Shown piece after piece: positions 35,099 to 42,709 of a stretch of 64,000 bases of DNA. Origin of the DNA: Pseudomonadales bacterium (lineage in GTDB: Bacteria > Pseudomonadota > Gammaproteobacteria > Pseudomonadales > UBA5518); the NCBI GenBank assembly GCA_024234165.1, contig JACKOP010000001.1, positions 1,178,001-1,242,000 on the forward strand, in the 5' to 3' direction. The translations under genes were made by a program, and so were the position numbers. The notes beneath the pieces are model-generated. The model made no database searches and was not told the origin of the DNA. It saw nothing but the letters and a program-made list of their open reading frames with translations. Each line of letters starts with the position of its first letter. Position 1 is the stretch's first letter.

Positions 35099-35734
35099 CT
35101 AGTCCCCGCTCCTGCGCGCCACGCCCCATTCCACGAACCCCGCGATACGCGGGGTTCTTTCCATGTACTTGTGGTCGACCTGCTCGATCACAAAACCATG
35201 GCGCGCCACCGCCGGCGCCACTTCGCGTGAGATATGGCAGTTGCCGAACAGCTTTCGCCACGTCGGTTCGATGCGCTGCTGCCAGCGATAGACGCCGGGA
35301 TCCGGTGCACGCCCATGCTCGAGGAACAGCAATCGTCCGTCCGGTTTCAGGATGCGCCGCATTTCGACCAGCACCCGCGACTGGTCGTTCACCGAGCACA
35401 TCGTGAACGTACACACCACGGTGTCGAAGCTCCGGTCCTCGAACGGGATCGCTTCGCCGACGCCCTGGCGTATGTCTGCTTCCCAGCCCTTGGCACGTGC
35501 CGCCGCACGCGCGTGCTCGAGCAACTTGCCTGAAGGATCCAGGCCTGCAAAACCCGTCACCTTGGCACGGTCGTAGAAGCGCTGGTTGAGCCCGCCGCCG
35601 GCGCCCATCTCGAATACCCTTCCTGCGGCGAGCGGCACCACGTTGGCGCGCAGCGCCATGATGTGCTCGTTCGCACAACCGCAGCGGATGATGTGCGGCA
35701 GCACCTGCTCGTCGTACCAGTCCTTGAATCCCAT
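35099..35734 (-). CDS. Class I SAM-dependent methyltransferase
   Basis: 211 residues. SAM-binding motif I is VFEMGAGGGLN (about 43-53), then FAGLDPSGKLLEHA (motif II acidic), the GVGEAIPFEDRSFDTVVCTF region and LLFLEHGRAPDPG. Close in pattern to UbiE/METTL7-type enzymes. The ATG at 35734 was preferred over GTG at 35740 because GGGAG sits seven bases upstream. Convergent with the SDR, eight bases between stops. Substrate unknown. Confidence 0.88.
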   Translation of the reverse strand: MGFKDWYDEQVLPHIIRCGCANEHIMALRANVVPLAAGRVFEMGAGGGLNQRFYDRAKVTGFAGLDPSGKLLEHARAAARAKGWEADIRQGVGEAIPFEDRSFDTVVCTFTMCSVNDQSRVLVEMRRILKPDGRLLFLEHGRAPDPGVYRWQQRIEPTWRKLFGNCHISREVAPAVARHGFVIEQVDHKYMERTPRIAGFVEWGVARRSGD

Positions 35735-36096
35735 TTGCACGCTCCCGACGTCACCTGCCCATCATGGCTGCGAACGACGAGGCACTCAACCGCCGGATAC
35801 GCCGCGCACGGAGGCAACCAGTGCCGCCTGCCGGTCGGGATTTCGGCGAGGGAGCCGAACGGGCTGCCTATGACTTTCACCTGGCCTCCGCATGCCCAGA
35901 CGAAACACTGCCGCAGCACGGGACCGGGTCACGGTTCGAATCGAACCCGTCACGGCGTGTACGGACAGTCAGCCTGGCGCAGAACGCGGGGCTGCTTTCT
36001 GACCATTGCGTAAGCTCGCGGTGGTGACAATCCGTGTCAGCGAATGGAATGGAATGGAATTGCGGGTGCGGCACGAAACCGCACCCGCTCCACCCC
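35735..36096. other. Gene-free stretch between the methyltransferase and a small secreted protein
   Basis: No convincing gene: short open frames lack ribosome sites and family features. It holds a 15-base palindrome GGTTCGAATCGAACC (35933-35947), a run of GAATG units (36042-36061) and a strong hairpin at 36062-36088. The palindrome could be an operator of the methyltransferase gene, whose start is 200 bases away, but nothing proves it. Confidence 0.5.
36062..36088 (-). terminator. Hairpin after the small secreted protein gene
   Basis: Perfect 10-base stem GCGGGTGCGG / CCGCACCCGC with a 7-base loop, nine bases past the stop at 36097. No T-run on the minus strand, only AATTCC, so it is an atypical terminator. 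Confidence 0.55.
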
Positions 36097-36363
36097 TCAA
36101 TTGCTCATCGTCAGTTGGACTGCAACGCCCTGTGGCTGGAAGTCACGGGCAACGGACTGCCCGATGGCCTCTTGCACACTGTGGCGGATCTTGCGCGCCG
36201 TGACCTTCTGCATGCGCAGTTCCGCTTCCGCCAGCTTGTCCGCGACGGCGGCTGCCGGCGCATCCATGTACGCTGAAGCGGTGCTCGTCCGGGCTGCGGA
36301 CGGGTCTGCAAGAGCCGCCTGGGCAGCAACGACCAGGACCAGCATGGCACCGAACCTTTTCAT
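36097..36363 (-). CDS. Small secreted protein of unknown function
   Basis: 88 residues. A good signal peptide (MKRFGAMLVLVVAAQAALA, 1-19) precedes about 68 residues rich in Ala, Ser and charged helix-forming positions (AAAVADKLAEAELRMQKVTARK). No family recognised. GAGGAGGAA stands eight bases before the ATG, so translation is likely. It is divergent from a TonB receptor and shares a control region carrying two copies of one palindromic site, suggesting joint regulation. Confidence 0.7.
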   Translation of the reverse strand: MKRFGAMLVLVVAAQAALADPSAARTSTASAYMDAPAAAVADKLAEAELRMQKVTARKIRHSVQEAIGQSVARDFQPQGVAVQLTMSN

Positions 36364-36440
36364 GACGGATTCCTCCTCTGCAGTGACTCGGCAGCAGGGA
36401 GCGGAGGTAACACCGCTCCTGAACGACTGCTACCAAAGTG

Positions 36441-36454
36441 ATACGAAGCGTAAC
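36441..36454 (-). promoter_or_regulatory. Palindromic site copy A (minus strand reads GTTACGCTTCGTAT)
   Basis: Matches site B at 36602-36615 in 12 of 14 positions. Located about 80 bases before the start of the secreted protein gene, where a repressor or activator would act. Confidence 0.5.
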
Positions 36455-36601
36455 ACCATCAGAAGGATTCGCCAGCACTTACAGCCAGAAATAATGCCTA
36501 ACAAATGTTAAGGTAAGTACATATATACGCATCATGTTGATTTATATGTATTTAAATTTGTCAATGGTCATGGCTGAAAATGGGCGCTGAATGGCGATAT
36601 C

Positions 36602-36615
36602 GTTACGATTCGTAA
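36602..36615 (+). promoter_or_regulatory. Palindromic site copy B (GTTACGATTCGTAA)
   Basis: TTACGA and TCGTAA form perfect arms around a central T. It lies about 165 bases before the TonB receptor ATG and 148 bases from copy A. Confidence 0.5.
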
Positions 36616-36731
36616 ATTTATCGTGGCTTACAGCTCACTGACGCCGATCGGCGAGCCACCCGACACCCGAAGCGCACGCTCGAAACCACCGCAATACTTG
36701 TCGCGAGTTCTAGTTGGCCATCCGGTACAAC

Positions 36732-36737
36732 TAGACT
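36732..36737 (+). promoter_or_regulatory. -10-like TAGACT before the TonB receptor gene
   Basis: CTAGACTG 42-47 bases before the ATG at 36779. No clear -35 at the right distance. Confidence 0.3.
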
Positions 36738-36778
36738 GTGCCCGGCAGTCCGCCTCATACCAACGGAGAACACTACGG

Positions 36779-39481
36779 ATGAACCAGACAACCTACCAAC
36801 GCAAGGCGCTGTTTGCCGGCATCGTGGGCGCCAGCGCCCTGCTGTTCGGCACGACGGTCAGCGCACAGCAGGACATCACCAAACTCGGCATCGAGGAAAT
36901 GATCGTCACTGCGCAGAAGCGCGAGGAAAACATCCAGGCCATCCCGATTTCGATCTCCTCGCTGAGTGCGGTGGACATCGAACGCCGCGGTGTGAACAAC
37001 GCCCAGGATCTGGTCGGCACGATTCCGAACATGGGCGGCTTCCAGCCCCCGGGTGGCAAGGGGAACATATCGATCTCGCTGCGCGGCGTGAGCAGCGGCT
37101 CGCCGAGCAACCTCTCGATCGACACCAACGTCGCGACCTATGTCGACGGCGTGCTGCTCGGCAAGATGATCGGCACCTCGCTCGACGTTGCCGAGCTCGA
37201 GCGCGTCGAAGTGCTGCGTGGCCCGCAAGGCACGCTGTACGGCCGCAACTCGACCGGTGGGGCGGTGAACTTCATCACCCGCAAGCCGAGCGGCGAATTC
37301 GGCGGCAAGATCACCACCACGGTCGGCAACTACGACCTGTGGTCGATCAAGGCGGCGCTCGACACGCCGACGCTCGGCACCGCAGGCGAAGGCGCCGGCA
37401 CGCTGAAGGCATCGCTCGCCGCACAGACCCGCAAGCGCGACGGCCTGCAGGACAGCCTGACGCCGGCGATCCAGAAGGACTTCGACGATATCGATCGCCA
37501 GGCCTATCGCATCGCGTTGCGCTGGGAGCCCACCGACGCGATCACCGTCGACTACGCATGGGATCGCAGCAAGCTCGACGAGCGCGCCGCCGTCGTACAG
37601 ACGGTCGGGCTTACCCCGCTCGCCCTGTCGGTCTCGGGCACCGGAGCCGTGACGCCGATCGACCGCATGACGGCACTGAACGGCTATATCGCCGCCGGTG
37701 ACGCCGCAGTGAACTACGGCGCTGGTCCGCTTGCGGCTGCTGCCGGCGACCCGACCTTCACACGCTGGCTGAACTCCGCAAAGGCACTGAGAACTGCTTT
37801 CACGACCCAGATCGGCGAGGCCGGTGATCGGCCAGACGAGGGAACCGCCGATTCGTACTCGGGCACCACGAACGAAGTCGAGGGCCACGCGCTGACGGCG
37901 GCCTGGCAGTTCGACGAACTGGGCGTGCTCGGCAATGTGGAGTTCAAGTCGATCACCGCATGGCGCAACACCAAGGCGCGCAACCTCGGGGATCTGGACG
38001 GCATCGACAACACGATCGCGCCTGGCGGCGCCGGGGCACTGAACGACAGCGCACTCGGCGCGATGTACCGGCTCTACGCAAGCCAGGCAAGCTTTCCTGC
38101 AGCGCAACTCCCGTTCCCGCGTGCGTCGATGGCCAAGCTGTGGGGTTTGATCGACCAGTACGGCGGCGCTTTCTTCGTGCAGGACGCGAAGTTCAAGTAC
38201 GACCAGTTCTCGCAGGAACTGCAGATGGTCGGCTCGACCGAGCGTCTGCACTATGCCGTCGGCCTGTACTACTTCGAGGACGAGGGCAAGTTCGACAACT
38301 ACCGGCTCGCAGCGGTACCCGTGGCACCGATCGGAAACACCGCGTACAGCAACGACACCAAGGCGAAAGCCTTCTACTCCCAGTTCACCTATACACCGCC
38401 GATTCTCGAGGACCGGCTCGCGATCACGTTCGGCTACCGCTTCACGGGAGAAACCAAGGGCATCAAGTACCGCTACTCCGACGACGGCACGTCGCGTGGC
38501 ACCGGCCTGTTCGTCCCGACCGCATCCTGTTCCGGACTGAGCCAGGCGTATCTTTGCGTCAACCAGGGCTACACCGGCAACCTGTCTCCTACCCCGACCT
38601 ACGGCAACAAGTTCAAGAGCGACTTCACGAACAACAGCGCCGGCCTCACGCTGGCCTACCAGGCAACCGACAACACCAACGTGTTCGTGCGCTGGTCGAC
38701 GGGTTATCGCAGCGGCGGCTTCAACGGCGAGATCTACAACAACCCGATCAAGGAAGAGACCATCGAGCAGTGGGAATTCGGCGTGAAGTCGGACGTCGTG
38801 CCGGGAACGTTGCGAGTCAACGCGTCGATCTTCCAGTACACGTACGATGACATGCAGGTCAGCCAGATCGCAGTCAGCCCCGAGGGGCTGGTGACCTCGT
38901 TCATCGGCAACGCCGGCAAGTCCGACCGCTGGGGTACCGAGCTCGAGGCACAGTGGTCGCCGACCGACACCCTGCTGGTGACCGCAAGCTGGGCGCACCT
39001 CGACGGAGACTTCGAGAAATTCCCGCCGTTGTGCGGCAGTCGCACCTACGCCGCTGTCTGCATCAACACCGACCACCTGGCACGCCGTGCGCAGGGCGCG
39101 GACGACCAGATCTCGCTGGTCACGGACTGGGCGTTCGCGCACACCGAGTGGGCCGACTTCATGGCACACATCGAGGTCTTCTGGCAGGACCGGACCGCAA
39201 CCTCGGCGTTGTGGACCAATCACTACAACGTCGGCGGTTCGAATTACCCGTACGTATACGACGATATCTGGCTGAAAAAGCGCGCGATCGTGAACGCCCG
39301 TATCGGAATGGAGAACGTGGAGTTCGCCAACGGCACCAGCTTGCGCGCCGCATTGTGGGCCCGCAACCTGACCGACAAGAAGTACAACACCTTCGGCATC
39401 AACTTCGGCGGGCTGGGCCCGATAACCGATCAGTACGGCGAACCGCGCACCTACGGCCTCGACGTGGTCTGGGAGTTCTGA
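36779..39481 (+). CDS. TonB-dependent outer-membrane receptor
   Basis: 900 residues. Signal peptide (about 1-29, ending TTVSA), TonB-box-like GIEEMIVTAQKREENIQ, plug with LRGPQGTLYGRNSTGGAVN, and a barrel ending YGLDVVWEF. ATG at 36779 is used because the signal peptide follows at once; GGAG is eleven bases upstream. The wording of plug and C-terminus is very like the receptor at 27219-29807, so the two are recent paralogues or share ligand class. A strong terminator follows, so it is monocistronic; no enzyme gene is in the same transcript. Confidence 0.94.
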   Translation: MNQTTYQRKALFAGIVGASALLFGTTVSAQQDITKLGIEEMIVTAQKREENIQAIPISISSLSAVDIERRGVNNAQDLVGTIPNMGGFQPPGGKGNISISLRGVSSGSPSNLSIDTNVATYVDGVLLGKMIGTSLDVAELERVEVLRGPQGTLYGRNSTGGAVNFITRKPSGEFGGKITTTVGNYDLWSIKAALDTPTLGTAGEGAGTLKASLAAQTRKRDGLQDSLTPAIQKDFDDIDRQAYRIALRWEPTDAITVDYAWDRSKLDERAAVVQTVGLTPLALSVSGTGAVTPIDRMTALNGYIAAGDAAVNYGAGPLAAAAGDPTFTRWLNSAKALRTAFTTQIGEAGDRPDEGTADSYSGTTNEVEGHALTAAWQFDELGVLGNVEFKSITAWRNTKARNLGDLDGIDNTIAPGGAGALNDSALGAMYRLYASQASFPAAQLPFPRASMAKLWGLIDQYGGAFFVQDAKFKYDQFSQELQMVGSTERLHYAVGLYYFEDEGKFDNYRLAAVPVAPIGNTAYSNDTKAKAFYSQFTYTPPILEDRLAITFGYRFTGETKGIKYRYSDDGTSRGTGLFVPTASCSGLSQAYLCVNQGYTGNLSPTPTYGNKFKSDFTNNSAGLTLAYQATDNTNVFVRWSTGYRSGGFNGEIYNNPIKEETIEQWEFGVKSDVVPGTLRVNASIFQYTYDDMQVSQIAVSPEGLVTSFIGNAGKSDRWGTELEAQWSPTDTLLVTASWAHLDGDFEKFPPLCGSRTYAAVCINTDHLARRAQGADDQISLVTDWAFAHTEWADFMAHIEVFWQDRTATSALWTNHYNVGGSNYPYVYDDIWLKKRAIVNARIGMENVEFANGTSLRAALWARNLTDKKYNTFGINFGGLGPITDQYGEPRTYGLDVVWEF

Positions 39482-39510
39482 TTCCGGCAACGGCTGCCGG
39501 AGTGCGTATC

Positions 39511-39539
39511 AGAGGGCCCTGCGGGGCCCTCTTCATTTT
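39511..39539 (+). terminator. Rho-independent terminator of the TonB receptor gene
   Basis: Stem AGAGGGCCC / GGGCCCTCT with loop TGCG, followed by TCATTTT, 30 bases after the stop codon. Also reads into the convergent PAP2 gene end. Confidence 0.8.
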
Positions 39540-39544
39540 CCGGG

Positions 39545-40363
39545 TCACGATGCGAGAACGTGCATCAGGGCGGGACGCACCTTGCAGCGCCCGGCTTGCA
39601 GATCGGCACGCACCACAAGCGCGAGCGATACGCTGATCGCCCAGGCCAACCACAGCGACCAGAGTGTGTGCGACAGGAAGTGCGCCCCCTGCAGCATGCG
39701 CGCCGCACCCAGTACGACTCCGCCAAGCACCGCTGCCAGCAGAGCGAAACGGGTCGCGCGAATGCCGGCCGGCCGCAGCGCCACCGCCCAGACGATCCAC
39801 AGGAATCCCGCCGACGCGTGTCCTGCGGGAAAGCACTGCCCGGGGGCCATGCCTGGCGGCACCGCATCGAACAGGCGCAGATACGGTGCGTAGCCGCCGA
39901 AATCGGCGACATCCCACGGACAGTATCGGTGCGTCAGATGCTTCAGGGTCGCGGTTGCCGCCGGAATGATCAGCATGCCGAGCGCCGCCAGCAGGGCATT
40001 GCGCGACGGCAACCACGCAAGGCGACCCTTCCAGCCCTGCCAGCACACGAACAGGCTTGCCGCCACCAGCACATGGACCGCGCTCTTCGCACCCCGGTGC
40101 AGAACGACTTCCAGGAACCACGAATGCTTCAACGGAAAGCGTGCCGACGCAGGATCGTAGAACAGCCACTCGAGCTGCCGATCGAGATCCGAGACCTCGA
40201 ACACCCACAGCAACAAGAGCGCACAGACTGCCAGCAGTGCGTACTGCGACACGACCCACCGAGGTACCGGATTCGACACGGTCACAATCAGCCGGGCCTG
40301 CGCTGCGCTTGCCTGCGCACCCTCAACGCCGGCAGGCCGTGCCGAGATCCATCGCGTCTTCAC
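39545..40363 (-). CDS. PAP2-family membrane phosphatase
   Basis: 272 residues with about six transmembrane helices. PAP2 motifs are present in modified form: K-x6-R-x-C-P (LKHLTHRYCPWD), PAGHASAG in place of PSGH, and ARMLQGAHFLSH in place of SRxxxxxH. These changes match the lipid A/undecaprenyl phosphatase branch next to EptA-type genes. It starts inside the end of eptA (41-base overlap), so they are co-translated. A phosphatase paired with a phosphoethanolamine transferase would use released diacylglycerol or change lipid A phosphates; the mcr-pap2 pair is a known parallel. An alternative ATG may lie further in, before the helices. Confidence 0.8.
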   Translation of the reverse strand: MKTRWISARPAGVEGAQASAAQARLIVTVSNPVPRWVVSQYALLAVCALLLLWVFEVSDLDRQLEWLFYDPASARFPLKHSWFLEVVLHRGAKSAVHVLVAASLFVCWQGWKGRLAWLPSRNALLAALGMLIIPAATATLKHLTHRYCPWDVADFGGYAPYLRLFDAVPPGMAPGQCFPAGHASAGFLWIVWAVALRPAGIRATRFALLAAVLGGVVLGAARMLQGAHFLSHTLWSLWLAWAISVSLALVVRADLQAGRCKVRPALMHVLAS

Positions 40364-42062
40364 GTACCGAAGTCCTCACGTCGAGCAGGCCGAGCACGGT
40401 ATGGAACAGGTTGTCGTGCGACGCAGACTGCGCCGCACGTTCACGCAGGCAGCCCAGATCGAGTCGGTTGCGTGCTGCAAAGCCCGCAGAGAACCACATC
40501 ACCATTGGCACCTGTGTCTGCTCCTGCGGCGCGATCGCGTAGGGCACGCCGTGCAGGTAGAGGCCATTCTCCCCAAGCGACTCTCCGTGGTCCGAGACGT
40601 AGAGCATTGCCGTATCGTAGTCGTGCTCGAATTCCTTCAGCAGGTCGATGGTGCGGCCCAGTACGTGATCGGTATACAGCAGCGCATTGTCGTAGCTGTT
40701 CGTGACCTGTTCACGACTGCAATGCGACAGATCTTCGTCGTCGCAGGTCGGCACGAAGCGACGAAACGCCTGCGGGTAGCGTCGATAGTAGGCTGGCCCA
40801 TGATTGCCGAGCTGGTGCAGCACCAGCACCAGGTTGCCGCTGCTGTCACGCAGCAACGGGCGGCTGCTTTCGACCAGCGCCTCGTCGAGGCAACGACCGT
40901 CCGCGCACAGATCCGACAGCGTTGCCGGATCCGGCTGCATCGTCTCCACACCGGTGCACACACCCTTGCAGCCGGACTGGTTGTCGTTCCACACCACACG
41001 CAAGCCGGCATGCTGCAGCGTGTTCAGCAACGACTCGCTGCCACGAATGTCTTCCTCGTCGTAGTGGCGTCGCCCCTGCACCGAAAACATGCACGGCAGC
41101 GACACTTCGGTACTCGTGCCACAACTGCCGACCTGACTGAAGTTGATCACATCGCGACGGGCCAGTTCCGGCGTGGTGTCGCGCGCCGACGGCGACTGCG
41201 CCTCCGGACGGTTCAAACCCCAGTTCGCTGCACGCGCGGTCTCGCCGACAACGATCACGAACAGTACGGGCTTCGTCGCTGACCAGCTCGGACCCAGCCG
41301 GGCGTCCGTGCCCACCGGGCGACGTGGCAGCTCCGCCGCACGGGCGTCGCCGGCCAGCACACGGCTCGACGACCACAGTGGTGCAGCCGGCGTGATCAGG
41401 TAGCGGATCTCCTTGTGATTGCGCATCTGTCCGGAAAAATCCTTGAACACACTGCCGAGTGCCACCACGGCAACGAGCACCGCAAGCAACATGCTCGCAA
41501 CGCGCACCAGCACGGCCCTGGACGGCGCACGGCGGCGCAGCCTCACACGCGACAGCACGAACAACGGCGGCAACGCAAACACAACGACGTGCCGGAACAG
41601 GCCGGACGTGAGCAACTCGCGTGCCTCGCCCGCATCCGTCCGCAGCACGTTGCGCAGCATGTCGGGGTCGAAAAACACGCCGAACTGCCCGCTGAAATAG
41701 CTCGTGCTGACCGCAACCAGCACCAGCGCACCGAGCAGTGGCAGCCACGTCCAGCGATTCAGCAGCGGGGCAAGCAGCAGGAAATGCAGCGCCGTCAGTG
41801 CGGTGCCGACCGCGAACACGTAGACCAGAACACCACTTTCACTGCCACGCGCGGCGAGCAGCGCATGCCAGAACGGCACATTGCACGCCAGCGTGAAATA
41901 GAGACTCGCCGCGAGCAGCAGGGATTCGACCGAGACCTCGGGGCGCCGGCGCAGCATCCCGCGCCGGGCTGCCGGGGGGCGCTCGGCAACTGCGTCGAAA
42001 CGAACAAACGACGCAGCACCGGCGAGTACATTCGGGACCAACGACAGTCTTGGTTCGGGCAT
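40323..42062 (-). CDS. eptA: Lipid A phosphoethanolamine transferase (EptA/MCR family)
   Basis: 579 residues: about five N-terminal transmembrane helices (45-205) and a periplasmic sulfatase-fold domain. Zinc and catalytic residues are visible as Glu274 (VVGETARA), Thr316 (SCGTST), Asp491 and His492 (YVSDHGESLGE). Several Cys pairs of the periplasmic domain (CKGVC, CADGRC) are kept. It adds phosphoethanolamine to lipid A, lowering negative charge and raising resistance to polymyxins and host peptides. ATG at 42062 has no strong ribosome site; the longer open frame to 42629 overlaps the RidA gene and is rejected. Chromosomal, not on a mobile element. Confidence 0.9.
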   Translation of the reverse strand: MPEPRLSLVPNVLAGAASFVRFDAVAERPPAARRGMLRRRPEVSVESLLLAASLYFTLACNVPFWHALLAARGSESGVLVYVFAVGTALTALHFLLLAPLLNRWTWLPLLGALVLVAVSTSYFSGQFGVFFDPDMLRNVLRTDAGEARELLTSGLFRHVVVFALPPLFVLSRVRLRRRAPSRAVLVRVASMLLAVLVAVVALGSVFKDFSGQMRNHKEIRYLITPAAPLWSSSRVLAGDARAAELPRRPVGTDARLGPSWSATKPVLFVIVVGETARAANWGLNRPEAQSPSARDTTPELARRDVINFSQVGSCGTSTEVSLPCMFSVQGRRHYDEEDIRGSESLLNTLQHAGLRVVWNDNQSGCKGVCTGVETMQPDPATLSDLCADGRCLDEALVESSRPLLRDSSGNLVLVLHQLGNHGPAYYRRYPQAFRRFVPTCDDEDLSHCSREQVTNSYDNALLYTDHVLGRTIDLLKEFEHDYDTAMLYVSDHGESLGENGLYLHGVPYAIAPQEQTQVPMVMWFSAGFAARNRLDLGCLRERAAQSASHDNLFHTVLGLLDVRTSVREDAMDLGTACRR

Positions 42063-42206
42063 GATCACGCAGTACGGGTGAGCCTGCGGGCACCGTATGC
42101 AGGTGCCTGTAGGCAATGCGTAACGCCGGCGTGAAGAAAGCGTGAACCGCGGCCGTTTTCCCGATACCCTGTCTGCGAGCTGCCACAGGCAACGGGAGAA
42201 ACACGC

Positions 42207-42611
42207 ATGCCGAAGCAACACATCAATCCCGACACGCTGATGAAACTGCCGAGCTATTCGCAGGTGGTCGTGACCTCGGGCGGACGCACCGTGTACATCG
42301 CCGGCCAGGGTGCTTTCGACGCCGGGATGCAACTGGTAGGCGCAAACGACTACTACGCACAGACGGTCAAGGCACTGCAGAACCTTGCCGCAGCGCTGGA
42401 GGCAGCCGGTGCACGCGTCACGGACGTGGTCAGCAGCACGATGTACGTGAAGGACCTGGGTCCGGAAGCGCTGGAGCAGTTCGGGCGCGCCCTGAACGAC
42501 GCACTCGGTGGCACGCCCTTTCCGCCGAACGCCTCGACGCTGGTCGGCGTGCAATCGCTGGCTTATCCGCAGATGCTGGTCGAGATATCGGCAGTCGCGG
42601 TGGTGGATTGA
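42207..42611 (+). CDS. RidA/YjgF-family protein without the catalytic Arg
   Basis: 134 residues of the RidA trimer fold: TVYIAGQGAFD (about 29-39), YAQTVKALQNLAAALEAAG, VVSSTMYVKDL, and the C-terminal QSLAYPQMLVEISAVAVV. In RidA the Arg before the LP motif holds the imine substrate; here that place reads Gln-Ser-Leu, so typical 2-aminoacrylate deaminase activity is unlikely. GGGAG lies nine bases before the ATG. It is divergent from eptA. Function unknown. Confidence 0.85.
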   Translation: MPKQHINPDTLMKLPSYSQVVVTSGGRTVYIAGQGAFDAGMQLVGANDYYAQTVKALQNLAAALEAAGARVTDVVSSTMYVKDLGPEALEQFGRALNDALGGTPFPPNASTLVGVQSLAYPQMLVEISAVAVVD

Positions 42612-42687
42612 CCGGGACGTGCGGGACACCGCCTGTGCGACGACGGATCAACCACGACAACGCACGCTGCGCGCCGTAACGATGGCA

Positions 42688-42709
42688 ACTCCCGTCACTG
42701 CGCGGGAGT
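42688..42709 (-). terminator. Weak hairpin at the end of the DUF1080 gene
   Basis: ACTCCCG / CGGGAGT with an 8-base loop spans the stop codon at 42695, between convergent genes. No T-run, so low support. Confidence 0.25.

Larger units (their letters stand above)
36364..36778. promoter_or_regulatory. AT-rich divergent control region between a secreted protein and a TonB receptor
   Basis: 415 bases without a gene. The middle (about 36490-36560) is markedly AT-rich in a GC-rich region and includes TAACAAATGTTA (36499-36510). Two copies of the palindrome GTTACGnTTCGTAW lie at 36441-36454 (on the minus strand) and 36602-36615 (on the plus strand). A -10-like TAGACT (36732-36737) is 42-47 bases before the receptor start. 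Confidence 0.6.

Noticed and set aside
35925..35960. tRNA-like GGTTCGAATC near 35933
   Set aside because: No acceptor, D or anticodon stems can be folded around it; it is a plain palindrome.
36042..36061. Tandem GAATG units as a CRISPR or microsatellite
   Set aside because: Only about four 5-base units without spacers; too short for an array and no cas genes.
36773..39490. Minus-strand open frame of 905 codons
   Set aside because: Antisense to the TonB receptor at 36779; no family match.
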